Source: Legionellaceae bacterium (GTDB taxonomy: Bacteria; Pseudomonadota; Gammaproteobacteria; Legionellales; Legionellaceae). From it: 64,000 bases of DNA. The notes beneath the pieces were generated by a model. That model was given only the letters and a program-made list of their open reading frames with translations, searched no databases and was not told the origin of the DNA. Positions 44,211 to 53,435 of the stretch are shown here, one piece after another. The stretch is from positions 1 to 64,000 of the forward strand of contig JAGOTG010000008.1 of assembly GCA_018061965.1 (NCBI GenBank), read 5' to 3'. A program made the translations under genes and the position numbers. Each line of letters begins with the position of its first letter. Within the stretch, counting starts at the first letter, position 1.

Positions 44211-44245
44211 AACTAGAGGAGTAATCAGTTTTGTGAGATCAACAT

Positions 44246-44482
44246 ATGTCAAATAGACTATTTTCTGAACGTTTGAACGCGGAATTAGATGAGATAGGCA
44301 TGCCGCAACGCGTGGATGAGCGGATTGAGACGTTTGCCAAATTTATCGACCTACCCAAATTCAAAGCTCAGGCCGTCTTAAATGGAACAACCATTCCAGA
44401 TGAACAAGTCCTGGCGCTTCTTGCGCGGCAGTTAGAGGTGAATGTATTGTGGTTACTAGGTAAAGCTGACAGCAAACATTAA
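44246..44482 (+). CDS. small HTH-type regulator (phage-repressor-like)
   Basis: The 78-residue protein resembles the N-terminal domain of CI/XRE repressors: LFSERLNAELDEIGMP, then a helix-turn-helix region FAKFIDLPKFKAQAVLNG, and LLARQLEVNVLWLLGKAD at the end. The upstream in-frame TGA makes ATG 44246 the only start. The Shine-Dalgarno is weak. It is probably a DNA-binding regulator of unknown target. A 134-nt hairpin element follows. Confidence 0.7.
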   Translation: MSNRLFSERLNAELDEIGMPQRVDERIETFAKFIDLPKFKAQAVLNGTTIPDEQVLALLARQLEVNVLWLLGKADSKH

Positions 44483-44485
44483 GGC

Positions 44486-44619
44486 CTGTCGACAATTCTA
44501 CTATCTTGGCCAAAAAAAACTGATTTTCTGTGCTCCGATGCTCACATACTAGGTGTATGCTGCGCTTCGGTGCTCGAAAATCAGCGTTTTTTGGCGCAAG
44601 CTAGCGAATTGTCGACAAG
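44486..44619. repeat. 134-nt long-hairpin repeat element
   Basis: The outer arms CTGTCGACAATTC (44486-44498) and GAATTGTCGACAAG (44606-44619) are near-perfect inverse complements. Inner arms TTGGCCAAAAAAAACTGA.. (44506-44528) and ..TCAGCGTTTTTTGGCGC (44576-44598) also pair. The loop region contains GTGCTCCGATGCTCACATAC and CGCTTCGGTGCTC. It separates the HTH gene from the convergent msrB-msrA gene. The structure is that of a non-autonomous palindromic element also able to terminate transcription. Confidence 0.65.
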
Positions 44620-44624
44620 ACTTA

Positions 44625-45488
44625 TTATTTTTCAAACCGCGTTTCGCGCTTATGACAATGCGCGCCTGTTGGGTGCTTGGTGTAATAGTCTTGATGATAG
44701 TCTTCGGCTGGCCAGAAGGTCGTCACAGGTTGCAGCGTGGTGGCGATCTGATACCTATTGTTCTCTAAACGCTGTATAAGCTGTAACGCTTCTGTATTTT
44801 GCGTCTGGTCATAATAAAATACCGCGCTCTGGTATTGTGTTCCGCGATCGGGGCCTTGCCCATCTGCTTGGCAAGGATCGTGAATCTCAAAAAAATGCTT
44901 TAATATCGTACTGTAGTCCGTGATTGCCAAATCATATACCACTCGCACTGCTTCATAATGTCCAGTCGTCCCGGCACAAACTGCTGTATATTGCGGAGAC
45001 AGCGTATGACCGCCGGTATACCCTGATTCAGCTTTTACCACCCCCGGAATTTGTTTCAAGGCATGCTCTATTCCCCAAAAACAACCACCGGCGACAATGG
45101 CCTCAGCCGTATCCAAAACGTCACCATACAACACAAAGTCCAAGGCCAGCGAATTCACACAATACCGCCGTGACTTGGCCGTCAATTGTTCTCCCAAAAA
45201 AATGTGCCCTAAATGGGCTGTACACCGTCCACAAACGATTTCTGTGCGCATGCCGTCCGGATCCGGCGAGCTCTGTACGCGCTGTAACAGATCATCGTCA
45301 AAACTAGGCCAACCACATCCCGCGGTAAATTGGCTTGAAGCTCTGAATAATGCCCAACCACAGCGTCGACACAAATAGGTGCCCTGGGTTTGCAATTGAT
45401 TATAGGCACCACTCCCTGGTGGTTCCGTGGCTTGTTCGCATATAATCTTACGCGCATTCGGGGTCAAACTGGCTAATTTATCCAGCAT
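44625..45488 (-). CDS. fused peptide methionine sulfoxide reductase MsrB-MsrA
   Basis: A 287-residue bifunctional enzyme that reduces both epimers of methionine sulfoxide. The MsrB domain is first (about 10-120), with zinc CxxC pairs CRRCG and CGRCTAH and the catalytic RYCVNSLALDF. The MsrA domain follows (about 128-287), with GGCFWGIEHAL carrying the catalytic cysteine, GYTGG and the C-terminal FWPAEDYHQDYY. The B-then-A order is the reverse of the commoner MsrA-MsrB fusion. It overlaps nothing but lies 2 bp after rimK and is probably in its operon. Confidence 0.93.
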   Translation of the reverse strand: MLDKLASLTPNARKIICEQATEPPGSGAYNQLQTQGTYLCRRCGWALFRASSQFTAGCGWPSFDDDLLQRVQSSPDPDGMRTEIVCGRCTAHLGHIFLGEQLTAKSRRYCVNSLALDFVLYGDVLDTAEAIVAGGCFWGIEHALKQIPGVVKAESGYTGGHTLSPQYTAVCAGTTGHYEAVRVVYDLAITDYSTILKHFFEIHDPCQADGQGPDRGTQYQSAVFYYDQTQNTEALQLIQRLENNRYQIATTLQPVTTFWPAEDYHQDYYTKHPTGAHCHKRETRFEK

Positions 45489-45490
45489 TT

Positions 45491-46399
45491 TTATCCTTGA
45501 AAACGTTGGTTTCGTCCTTTTGGTTTCGCATTTTTTTCAATGTAGCGAATGATTTTGCGAGCAATATCAATCTGCGTGGCGCGCTCAATCCCTTCCAAAC
45601 CTGGTGAAGAATTAATTTCAAGGACTAGTGGGCCTTGATGCGACCGCACCAAATCCACGCCGGCCACTTTCAATCCCATCGTTTTAGCCGCAGCGATGGC
45701 AATACGCCGCTCGTCCGTACTCAGTTTGACTTTCATAGCTTGTCCACCTTGATGGACATTCGCCCGAAACTCTCCTTCTTTGGCTTGGCGTTTGATAGCA
45801 GCCACAACGGTATCCCCCACAACCAAACAACGGATATCCATGCCACGCGATTCTTGAATAAATTCTTGGACCAAGATATTTGCATGCATTTCTTTGAATG
45901 CATTGATGATGCTCACTGCTGATTGATGGCTATCCGCCAAAATAACCCCTTTACCCTGTGTCCCTTCCAATAATTTGATCACCAAAGGCGCGCCGCCCAC
46001 CATGCGAATCAAATCCTCAGTATTATCGGGTGATTGTGCAAACCCGGTTAACGGCATAGGGATTCCTTTCCTAGCTAGCAACTGTAAAGAACGAAATTTA
46101 TCTCTGGAACGAGCAATAGCCAAGGATTCATTTACAGTATACATTCCCATGGTTTCCATGTGCCGCAAAACTGCAGTACCATAAAATGTATTGGAAGCTC
46201 CTATTCTAGGAATCACTGCATCAAAATTGCTTAATAAGACCCCTCCTCTATAACATACCGTTGGGTTCGAAGCTGCCACATTCATATAGCAATATAATGG
46301 ATTGATGATACTCATCTCATGCCCACCATCTTCGCCTGCTTTCACCAAACGCTTATGGCTATATAAATTTGGATTCGTGGCCAAAATAGCAATTTTCAT
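45491..46399 (-). CDS. rimK: RimK-type ATP-grasp ligase (ribosomal protein S6 modification)
   Basis: A 302-residue ATP-grasp enzyme that adds glutamate to the C-terminus of ribosomal protein S6 in E. coli. Family features are [21 protein letters not shown] near residue 64 (split by position), [32 protein letters not shown] and [14 protein letters not shown] with the metal-binding acidic and asparagine residues. Length matches RimK. It is co-directional with the Msr fusion. A palindromic repeat separates it from the SCO gene upstream. Confidence 0.93.
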   Translation of the reverse strand: MKIAILATNPNLYSHKRLVKAGEDGGHEMSIINPLYCYMNVAASNPTVCYRGGVLLSNFDAVIPRIGASNTFYGTAVLRHMETMGMYTVNESLAIARSRDKFRSLQLLARKGIPMPLTGFAQSPDNTEDLIRMVGGAPLVIKLLEGTQGKGVILADSHQSAVSIINAFKEMHANILVQEFIQESRGMDIRCLVVGDTVVAAIKRQAKEGEFRANVHQGGQAMKVKLSTDERRIAIAAAKTMGLKVAGVDLVRSHQGPLVLEINSSPGLEGIERATQIDIARKIIRYIEKNAKPKGRNQRFQG

Positions 46400-46445
46400 A
46401 CCCCATACTTCCTTATTTTAGAGAGATTCACTTGTAACGGCTCAC

Positions 46446-46531
46446 ACGTCATCCCGAGCGTAGCGAGGGATCTCCAAAACATGGCGCAGCGCCAGAATCC
46501 AGGAGATCCCTCGCTACGCTCGGGATGACGT
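46446..46531. repeat. complete palindromic repeat (30-bp perfect inverted repeat)
   Basis: The 30-bp arms 46446-46475 and 46502-46531 are perfect inverse complements (outer ACGTCATCCCGAGCG, inner TAGCGAGGGATCTCC). The 26-nt centre contains its own GGCGC/GCGCC hairpin. It lies between the SCO stop and the rimK start. Single or degenerate arms of the same family occur near 23.7, 25.3 and 28.3 kb. Confidence 0.85.
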
Positions 46532-46538
46532 ACGGGCT

Positions 46539-47180
46539 TCACTTTACCAAATGTTGATAATCGTTTACCAACTTATCTGCATGATGCGGAGGAGTAAAGA
46601 AGGCTACCAATTCTCCACGCGGATTTAACAACATAATTGCCCCAGAATGTTCAATACTATAATCATTGGCCTGTTTTTGCACCTGGGAGTTTACTTGAGT
46701 AAACGCAATCCCCAAAAAACGCGCCAAATTATGAGTTTCCTCTTCTGAACCGCGCGCCCCGAGGAACTGAGGGTCGAATGATTGCACATAATCTTTCATT
46801 CTCACCAAACTATCCCGTTTCGGATCCAACGTAATCATGACCACTGCCGGGCGGGATAAATTTGGCTGCTGAGCCATCAAATGGGCCATCTTCGCCAACT
46901 CTGCCATCGTCACGGGACAAATTGACGCGCAATGCGTAAACCCCATAAATAAAAACGTCCAATGACCTTGTAAATGTCGATTATCTATAGCATATCCTTC
47001 TGTCCCTTCCAACGTAAATGCCGGCAACGGACGCGGTTTATTTAAAACCGTGCCATAAAAAGCGTAGGGTTCCCGAGATACCTGTGCCCACCATTGCTGC
47101 GCCGCTATACCCAAACCAATGGCACAAACCAAAGATAGCACGCCCCAAAAAACCATTCTCTGCGGATAAGAATTTTTCAT
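46539..47180 (-). CDS. SCO1/SenC family copper chaperone
   Basis: A 213-residue protein with an N-terminal membrane anchor (about 10-30) and a thioredoxin-like domain that delivers copper to the CuA site of cytochrome oxidase. The copper motif is FTHCASICP (CxxxC, about 77-85). The partner histidine is probably in YSIEHSGA (about 175). Last gene of the SURF1-ctaA-ctaB-SCO operon, 15 bp after ctaB. Confidence 0.92.
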   Translation of the reverse strand: MKNSYPQRMVFWGVLSLVCAIGLGIAAQQWWAQVSREPYAFYGTVLNKPRPLPAFTLEGTEGYAIDNRHLQGHWTFLFMGFTHCASICPVTMAELAKMAHLMAQQPNLSRPAVVMITLDPKRDSLVRMKDYVQSFDPQFLGARGSEEETHNLARFLGIAFTQVNSQVQKQANDYSIEHSGAIMLLNPRGELVAFFTPPHHADKLVNDYQHLVK

Positions 47181-47195
47181 ATAATCTACTCCTAT

Positions 47196-48077
47196 TTATA
47201 CCCAATAATGATCGAGCAACAACAAAACAAATAACACCAGTAAATAAATAATTGAAAAACGAAATGTTTGCATGGCAATCCTGGGTGTTTCACGATACAA
47301 CAATTTAATTGCCCAATATAAGAAACGCATACCCAATAAGAATGCGCCCAAGCCATAAACCCAACCACTCATCCCAACCACACAGGGCAAAGCACTGACC
47401 AACAACAACAAAATGGTGTACATCAGCACATTGAGCTTGGTGTAGCGAATCCCGTGCGTCACAGGCAACATGGGCACATCGGCATGCTGGTAATCTTTAA
47501 ATCGATAAATGGCCAAAGCCCAAAAATGGGGCGGCGTCCAAGTAAAAATAATGAGCACCAATAATAATGCATGGGGATCCAAATGATTGGTCACGGCCGT
47601 CCATCCCAAAAGTGGTGGCGCTGCCCCGGCTAACCCACCAATCACAATATTTTGCGGCGTAGCCCGTTTGAGATAACCGGTGTAGATGCCTGCGTAGCCG
47701 ATCAACGTTAAAAACGTCAGCCACGCGGTCAGACTATTCACCCAAACAAATAGCAAACTCAAGCCCGTAGTTCCGAGCAATAGTGCGAAACCCATCGCGT
47801 GTCCAACCGTGACCCGACCTTGCGCAATCGGCCTTTGTTGCGTCCTGGCCATGAGCGCATCAATGCGGCGATCCACAATATGGTTGATTGCTGCTGCAGC
47901 GCTCGCAACCAGGCCAATACCGCACAAACTTGCCAACAACAAATCCATTGTCACGTGTCCTGGCGCTAAATACATACCAACCAACACCGTCACCAACATC
48001 AAAGCGACTACTTTTGGCTTACATAAAACCCAATAATCCCGCCACAAAAAGGGTTCTCTTTTAAGATGTGCGATCAT
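47196..48077 (-). CDS. ctaB: protoheme IX farnesyltransferase (heme O synthase)
   Basis: A 293-residue UbiA-type prenyltransferase with about nine membrane helices. It attaches farnesyl to heme b to make heme O for the cytochrome oxidase. The prenyl-diphosphate motif [19 protein letters not shown] (NxxxDxxxD) is near residue 65, and a second acidic motif is [15 protein letters not shown] near 190. It overlaps ctaA by 17 bp and is translationally coupled. Confidence 0.95.
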   Translation of the reverse strand: MIAHLKREPFLWRDYWVLCKPKVVALMLVTVLVGMYLAPGHVTMDLLLASLCGIGLVASAAAAINHIVDRRIDALMARTQQRPIAQGRVTVGHAMGFALLLGTTGLSLLFVWVNSLTAWLTFLTLIGYAGIYTGYLKRATPQNIVIGGLAGAAPPLLGWTAVTNHLDPHALLLVLIIFTWTPPHFWALAIYRFKDYQHADVPMLPVTHGIRYTKLNVLMYTILLLLVSALPCVVGMSGWVYGLGAFLLGMRFLYWAIKLLYRETPRIAMQTFRFSIIYLLVLFVLLLLDHYWV

Positions 48078-49065
48078 GAGAAACTCCTAGTGTTCCAACC
48101 GTAAAATGTAAGCTTAATACCGCCGCAAACAGCAATGCTGCCACCGCATTATGTGCCACTGCTGCCCACAGAGGGAGCATATATATCACATTCACGATAC
48201 CTAATGTGAATTGAATCATTACACAAGCAAACACCGCACCAGCCGCCCATCTGAGCAAACTAGACTGCAGATTGCGGAATAAATAAATCCCCAAACTCAT
48301 AAGATAACCCAGCGTGATAGCAGCACCGAAACGGTGAACCATTTGAATAGTGGCTCGACTCGCACTATCCAATACACCGCCTTGATAATTAAGTCCAATC
48401 GACGACCAGAATTGAAAACTCGATTGCCAAGTCATAGCCGGTAACCATTGACCATTGCATTGTGGAAAACCAATACAGGCCAGACCCGCATAATTGGCAC
48501 TAACCCAACCGCCCAAAGCGATCTGACCCAAAACAATGCCAATGGCACCCCACAGCCAAAACCGCCAACGCGTCTTAGGGACATAGGGTACTTTGAAATG
48601 TAAAGATAAATTTAGATACACCAAGCCACCAAAAATGAGTAGTCCGCCTAATAAATGGCCCATCACCACAATGGGCAACAGCTTCAAAGTCACTGTCCAC
48701 ATTCCCAAAGCGGCTTGAAACCCAATTAAAGCCAACAAAAATAAAGGGATACCTAACGTTGCCCCCTGCTTTCGATAACGCCAAGCAGCAAGATTGAGCC
48801 CCACAATCAGCAAAGCCAAAGTCCCAGCCACATAACGATGAATCATCTCAGTCCAGGCTTTACGTGCTTCCAAAGGTAGGGTCGGATACTGTTGTTGTAT
48901 GGCCAGTTGTTCCTGAATTTGCGATGGAACCACCATCTGCCCATAACAACCGGGCCAATCAGGGCATCCCAAACCAGCATGGGTCAAACGCGTATAAGCG
49001 CCCAGCATCACAACTATAAATGCTAAACCCATGGCCAAAAAAGCAATTATGCGGAATGATTTCAT
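48061..49065 (-). CDS. ctaA: heme A synthase
   Basis: A 334-residue integral membrane protein of the COX15/CtaA family that oxidises the heme O methyl group to make heme A. Eight hydrophobic helices are visible. Conserved elements are [22 protein letters not shown] (near 23-44, split), EMIHRYVAG (heme-ligand histidine), MGHLLGG and [11 protein letters not shown]. Loop cysteines CPDWPGC and CIGFPQC are retained. It overlaps the preceding gene by 4 bp and ctaB by 17 bp. Confidence 0.95.
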   Translation of the reverse strand: MKSFRIIAFLAMGLAFIVVMLGAYTRLTHAGLGCPDWPGCYGQMVVPSQIQEQLAIQQQYPTLPLEARKAWTEMIHRYVAGTLALLIVGLNLAAWRYRKQGATLGIPLFLLALIGFQAALGMWTVTLKLLPIVVMGHLLGGLLIFGGLVYLNLSLHFKVPYVPKTRWRFWLWGAIGIVLGQIALGGWVSANYAGLACIGFPQCNGQWLPAMTWQSSFQFWSSIGLNYQGGVLDSASRATIQMVHRFGAAITLGYLMSLGIYLFRNLQSSLLRWAAGAVFACVMIQFTLGIVNVIYMLPLWAAVAHNAVAALLFAAVLSLHFTVGTLGVSHDRTS

Positions 49066-49574
49066 TTGTCGTGCACCATTTTTTGCAAATCTTGAAAAAT
49101 ATCTTTCAGTGATTGATCACTAGAATAAGCTAAAATCACATAACCCTGAGGATTCACCAGATAAATGGCTGGTTGCGAGCCTAAAATCTCGGCTTCTTTT
49201 CCAGCGAGTTGTGCCCAATGACCATCGACCGTTTCTAATAGATTCTGGGTCGTTTGAGACGCAGCAGAGCGCGCCGTTTGGCTTGCTAAAACCAGATCGA
49301 CATAATACAAACGCCGGCCCAACGCCAAACGTAATTTCGCCAAATCATCCATACGTTGCAGACAATCTTGCGTGCAGGCTTGCGGAGTCCAATACAATAA
49401 CTGCCATTTCTCGCTCTGTGACATCTGCTGCAATATGGGGGGAGGCTGCAATAATTGGCCATGATTAGTACGCGAGCTGATCCATTCAGGATGCAGATAG
49501 ACGATATAAGCGATAGTCCCCGGTGCAGCAAACAAAAAAAGCAACAACCCGATGATCCCAGCAGAACGCTTCAT
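49062..49574 (-). CDS. membrane-anchored thioredoxin-like protein of the oxidase cluster
   Basis: The frame opens at 49637, but ATG at 49572-49574 overlaps the SURF1 stop as ATGA and is preferred, giving 170 residues (MKRSAGIIGLL...). One N-terminal transmembrane helix is followed by a periplasmic domain with LLYWTPQACTQDCLQRMDDL (CxxxC at about 66-70) and PAIYLVNPQGYVILAY, a thioredoxin/SCO-like pattern. Proteins of this kind lie between SURF1 and ctaA in many gammaproteobacteria and probably help copper or thiol handling during oxidase assembly. Confidence 0.8.
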   Translation of the reverse strand: MKRSAGIIGLLLFLFAAPGTIAYIVYLHPEWISSRTNHGQLLQPPPILQQMSQSEKWQLLYWTPQACTQDCLQRMDDLAKLRLALGRRLYYVDLVLASQTARSAASQTTQNLLETVDGHWAQLAGKEAEILGSQPAIYLVNPQGYVILAYSSDQSLKDIFQDLQKMVHDK

Positions 49575-50287
49575 GTCAGTCTCTTTGTGTGGAAAACGAT
49601 AAACATAACCCCTACTCCCAGCGCAAAAATAAACCATTGTACTGCATAACCTATATGCCGCACAGGACTACTTGCTACAATGGGCCAGTCCCGTACAAAC
49701 CTTGTCTGCCGCTCAGCAGACTGGCGAATGATAAACGGATATACGGGTTTATGCAAAAATTGACTGATCATCGTCATATTTAAACTTTCAATGACAATTA
49801 TATTAGGCGTTTTTACTTCCAATCCAACGCCTAAAACGAATGAGCGTGTTGCGGGATAATAGACTTGACCACTGTAATGTAAATCGCTCTTTAGACCAGT
49901 CATATCGGGTAAAGATACGCGACTAGGGTCGCCAGGCACCCATCCCTGATCAATCAACAGCACGTTACCATCATCCATGAGTAAAGGCGTCAATACATCA
50001 TATCCAAATTGATGCGCATGGTGCTGATTATCCAACAATAGCGTGATCGGTAATTGAGCCAGGCCCTGTACTTGAACACGTTGATATTGTTGCGCCGACG
50101 TACCTGAAAGCGCCACGGGAGCACGCTGCATTTGAGTTTGATACATAGCCAGCAATCCCCGTTTTTCTGCTGCGCGATGCAACTGCCAAATACCGAGACT
50201 AATCAACAAGCAGATGCTGACCAATGCCAAACACAGCATTTTCCAAGAAGACGTGAAAGAAAAACGAAAACCAGTTACACTAAACAT
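49571..50287 (-). CDS. SURF1 family cytochrome oxidase assembly protein
   Basis: A 238-residue protein with two terminal transmembrane helices (about 13-33 and 210-230) and a periplasmic loop. SURF1 signatures are LGIWQLHRAAEKRGL near residue 30, GYDVLTPLLMDDGNVLLIDQGWVP (split, about 95-118) and the C-terminal HIGYAVQWFIFALG. SURF1 helps insert heme A into subunit I of the aa3-type oxidase. It is the first gene of the five-gene assembly operon; its start is 32 bp from the divergent DUF2909 gene. Confidence 0.93.
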   Translation of the reverse strand: MFSVTGFRFSFTSSWKMLCLALVSICLLISLGIWQLHRAAEKRGLLAMYQTQMQRAPVALSGTSAQQYQRVQVQGLAQLPITLLLDNQHHAHQFGYDVLTPLLMDDGNVLLIDQGWVPGDPSRVSLPDMTGLKSDLHYSGQVYYPATRSFVLGVGLEVKTPNIIVIESLNMTMISQFLHKPVYPFIIRQSAERQTRFVRDWPIVASSPVRHIGYAVQWFIFALGVGVMFIVFHTKRLT

Positions 50288-50319
50288 ACAATCGTCTCGT
50301 TAGTAATCGGGGTTGACTT

Positions 50320-50526
50320 ATGGTCACTAAACTCATCGTCATTGCGGTTATGATCATCATTGTGGGTGCATTGGCCTCTTCATTGATTTTTCTGGTTCGT
50401 GACAAAGGATCGAGCAAACGCACCGTCACGGCATTGACTTGGCGTATTAGTTTATCATTATTACTCTTTCTTTTTCTATTATTAGCTTTTAAACTGCATT
50501 GGATTGCTCCTCATGGGGTTGGCTAG
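50320..50526 (+). CDS. twin-transmembrane protein, DUF2909 type
   Basis: A 68-residue protein made of two hydrophobic helices (about 3-25 and 45-64) joined by a short basic loop, RDKGSSKRTVTALTWRISLS. DUF2909 proteins regularly accompany cytochrome c oxidase and SURF1 genes in gammaproteobacteria, and a role in oxidase assembly is assumed. It is divergent from SURF1. The next gene begins at or just after its stop. Confidence 0.8.
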   Translation: MVTKLIVIAVMIIIVGALASSLIFLVRDKGSSKRTVTALTWRISLSLLLFLFLLLAFKLHWIAPHGVG

Positions 50527-50527
50527 C

Positions 50528-50998
50528 ATGGTGGTATCAAAAAAACTATCTTACAGCACATGTCTGCTGCTATTCGTTCTAAATAGTATGCTTGCGCTTT
50601 ATGCAGATACCATGGACCACTACATGGGGATCGTAAACAATATTCCCAAAATGGAAATCAAAGCAGATGGTCAAGCACAAATTTGGGCAAAATCAGCTAG
50701 GAATGTCCTTGTTCTCACCTGTGAGTCCGTCGCTGAAAGTTTGAAAATTGCTAACGATACGGCTAGTCGACAAAACATGCCCTTGTTTTGCATGCCTGCC
50801 ACCACTATTTTAGATGGCCCTATGTTGCATGATTTGGTACAGCAAACTTATCGCGATATTTCAAGCCAAGAAAGCGATAAATCTAAAATGACGGTGTCCG
50901 AGGTAGCCTTAATCGGCTTGACCAAAGCCTATCCTTGCTCCAAACAACTACAACAATCAGATATTCGGATGCAAAGCGCAAAAAGACTAAGCACTTGA
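50528..50998 (+). CDS. small secreted protein with Rap1a/Tai-like pattern
   Basis: The frame opens earlier, with ATG 50513 also possible, but ATG 50528 gives a clean signal peptide (MVVSKKLSYSTCLLLFVLNS, cleavage near LYA) and 156 residues. The mature part shows the spacing of Rap1a/Tai immunity-type domains: VLTCESVAESLKIA, then FCMPATTILDGPMLHDLVQQ and a C-terminal VALIGLTKAYPC. Cysteines are positioned to pair. In Serratia such proteins neutralise a type VI amidase toxin, but the fold is widespread and the role here is unknown. Confidence 0.5.
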   Translation: MVVSKKLSYSTCLLLFVLNSMLALYADTMDHYMGIVNNIPKMEIKADGQAQIWAKSARNVLVLTCESVAESLKIANDTASRQNMPLFCMPATTILDGPMLHDLVQQTYRDISSQESDKSKMTVSEVALIGLTKAYPCSKQLQQSDIRMQSAKRLST

Positions 50999-51017
50999 AA
51001 AATGAACCGTTTTGGCT

Positions 51018-51041
51018 GAGAAAGCGCTTTAGCGCTATCTC
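51018..51041. terminator. hairpin between convergent genes
   Basis: GAGA-AGCGCT and AGCGCT-TCTC form a stem with single mismatches around a TT loop, 20 nt after the secreted protein stop. There is no T run. Confidence 0.35.
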
Positions 51042-51125
51042 GAATCCTCAGTTGATGATGAATGGCTTCGAGACGTAGCTACGCTACGCCTCAGCACGAA
51101 CGAATTGAAGAGCACACTTTGACTC

Positions 51126-53237
51126 TTAACTCGAACTTCTACCCAAATTTGCTCTCTTTTTAAGAGCTTCATGCGCATCATCATGCGCAACCTCACCTTG
51201 GTATTCCCGAAAAAATTCAAATCCACGTGCCTTGGGAGCATGGACGTCACGGTGAATATAAGGAAAATAATGATTAGCTTCAGTCAATAATTGAACTATT
51301 TTCGGGTTTTTTTGATAATCATCATGCTCTTGCATCGCCAACTTTAATTTGGTTAACAGCGAAGGCGTCGGGTAATTTAAAAATGCGCCCAATGCTGCAG
51401 TCACAGGGTGCATACGCCCCATACGTGTGACTTGTTTAGATTTCTCAATCAAAGACTGTAACAGCTCTGACGTAAACAATACGGGTTCTACCACACAACT
51501 TTCCTGCGCTTTTTCAACGGCTTCAATTTCTTGATTCAAAGTTGTAAGCGCTTTTTTCTGCGCAGCTAGGTGCGCAGCAACCGATTGGTAATCAGCTCTG
51601 ATTGCCTCAAACTCCTGGAAAAGGCGACGATCTTTTTTGATCCGGTCTAATTCCGCTCTTGGCAGGTAAGTCTTTATATCTTGCCCTACCATGCCAGTAT
51701 ATTCTTTATCTAATTTGCGTAGAGACTCTTCCAAAGAATGCATCTCTACCGCCATCGCGACACGCTGATCCGTCAAACGATCATATTGCTCATTTAATAT
51801 CGCTAACCGATCTGCCACGCTATTCATATGATGTTGTTGAATATCCTTAATAGAAGGTAACTCTACGTCTTTCACCCAACCTTCTATAATTCTTCCATCC
51901 AAGGATCCCGCCTCTTCGATGAGACGTACGAGATCCCTGGACTCCAGATAACTTTGGTCTTGTTCCATCACTGATTTCAGTGCCGCCAAACTTACATCAG
52001 TTCGGTAGGTTAAGAAATAAGCTAATGCTTTAGCCAATGGATGTTTACTGCGTTCACATCGCTGTTTTAAGTCTCTGACTTTGATCCCGTCGCTTTGTTG
52101 GCGTGCCAAAGCATGGACTCTATCAAGCAATTCACTGTGATTACCAGTCAAAACATCACGATGCAGCAATAGAAGATGGCTGATCTCAGAACTGATCTTA
52201 TCCCTATCCATGAGCAACTGATTTAAAATGCTACGTCTTTCAGGACTGTCTTCGGCTTGCAATTTGACATCAGTCGATTCAATCACTTCTTGGAGTGTCA
52301 CCAATTCTTGCTCTTGCAACGCCACATAATCAAATAAAAGCTGTTCTCTATTTTTTCCCAAGAAAATAGCCGGATAGAGGGTATTAGCTTCCCACACAAT
52401 ATCACCCACAGTCCGATCTTTGAATATCGTCTTGTCTTTGGATATTTCAGCTTGCAATGTTTGTAAACTCACATTAGTTTGGCGTGATAAAAATGCTAAT
52501 AATTTGGGAATAATAGGATGCTCAACCTCTGCACAACGCTCTTTGAGGTCAGCAATTTTTTCTAAATTAGCCTCTCGCTGCCCAGATAAAAAATCTTTTG
52601 GCACATAATCTGGCGAAAAATTATCCAACAATCCAGCCAGCCCGTTCACTAATCCTTCGGTTTTATTACACAAATCGTTAATATAACCGTTTAAAATTTC
52701 ACGATCTTCAATATGCTGAGCCAATTGCTGTTCTAGTTCTAATCTATCTTCGAGCTTACCTGATTCTAGTTTAAGCAATAGGGCATCCAGACCTTCAATC
52801 ACTGCTTTTAAATCAGCCAATTCCTTGGTTCTGTTACTAACTTCATTGGAGTATAATTTTATTGTTTCGATCGATTCCTGCACAAGACTTAACTGAGTGT
52901 GATAAGCTTCATCTTGTTCCTGATAATGCTCCTTTAAATCCGCCTTTCTTTGCTTTAGTTTACTGATTTTGCTTTCTTTTCCTTTAATCAAAACTCGCCA
53001 AATTTCTTTGAATACACCCACAAAAATAAGTACCCAGTATCTACGCCTGGCCCATCGAATTTCGGTTCGCTCAGCTTCATAGGCTTGCGTAGCATTTGCG
53101 TATTCTTCTGCGATCTTCATTTGCGCTTTTAACAAATCATCTAAGCTTTGCTCTTGCAAACTCAGCAAATATGCCGCAATTTTTTCGTCACTATAAATAT
53201 CAAAATCATCTTTATCTAATCTAATTGGGCCAGTCAT
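51126..53237 (-). CDS. coiled-coil protein with three internal repeats (703 aa)
   Basis: The ATG at 53235-53237 is chosen over one at 53285 because AGG lies 8 nt upstream and the longer frame adds only MYGLYLYYCIHQKVID. An aromatic-hydrophobic segment (about 60-80) may insert in a membrane; the rest is long helices with heptad-like leucine and glutamate runs. Three copies of a helical unit of about 50 residues start near 236, 397 and 610: HPIIPKLLAFLSRQTNVSL, HPLAKALAYFLTYRTDVSL and HPVTAALGAFLNYPTPSLL, each followed by an acidic helix ending in an EA. No family is recognised. The style fits a host-directed or scaffold protein. Confidence 0.7.
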   Translation of the reverse strand: MTGPIRLDKDDFDIYSDEKIAAYLLSLQEQSLDDLLKAQMKIAEEYANATQAYEAERTEIRWARRRYWVLIFVGVFKEIWRVLIKGKESKISKLKQRKADLKEHYQEQDEAYHTQLSLVQESIETIKLYSNEVSNRTKELADLKAVIEGLDALLLKLESGKLEDRLELEQQLAQHIEDREILNGYINDLCNKTEGLVNGLAGLLDNFSPDYVPKDFLSGQREANLEKIADLKERCAEVEHPIIPKLLAFLSRQTNVSLQTLQAEISKDKTIFKDRTVGDIVWEANTLYPAIFLGKNREQLLFDYVALQEQELVTLQEVIESTDVKLQAEDSPERRSILNQLLMDRDKISSEISHLLLLHRDVLTGNHSELLDRVHALARQQSDGIKVRDLKQRCERSKHPLAKALAYFLTYRTDVSLAALKSVMEQDQSYLESRDLVRLIEEAGSLDGRIIEGWVKDVELPSIKDIQQHHMNSVADRLAILNEQYDRLTDQRVAMAVEMHSLEESLRKLDKEYTGMVGQDIKTYLPRAELDRIKKDRRLFQEFEAIRADYQSVAAHLAAQKKALTTLNQEIEAVEKAQESCVVEPVLFTSELLQSLIEKSKQVTRMGRMHPVTAALGAFLNYPTPSLLTKLKLAMQEHDDYQKNPKIVQLLTEANHYFPYIHRDVHAPKARGFEFFREYQGEVAHDDAHEALKKRANLGRSSS

Positions 53238-53435
53238 GTCGATCACCTTTTGATGTATACAATAGTATAAATATAGACCATACACTCAAAAATACACAAA
53301 TAAAGATCAAAATGACTTTTTTTAACATAAAAAGCAAGGAATTAATTGCATTGTCTATAGGGATATCGACACGGTGTGATGGCTGTATTAGATTTCACAC
53401 AGAAGCACTTAGCAGTTGAATCGTAGCAAGAGTGT

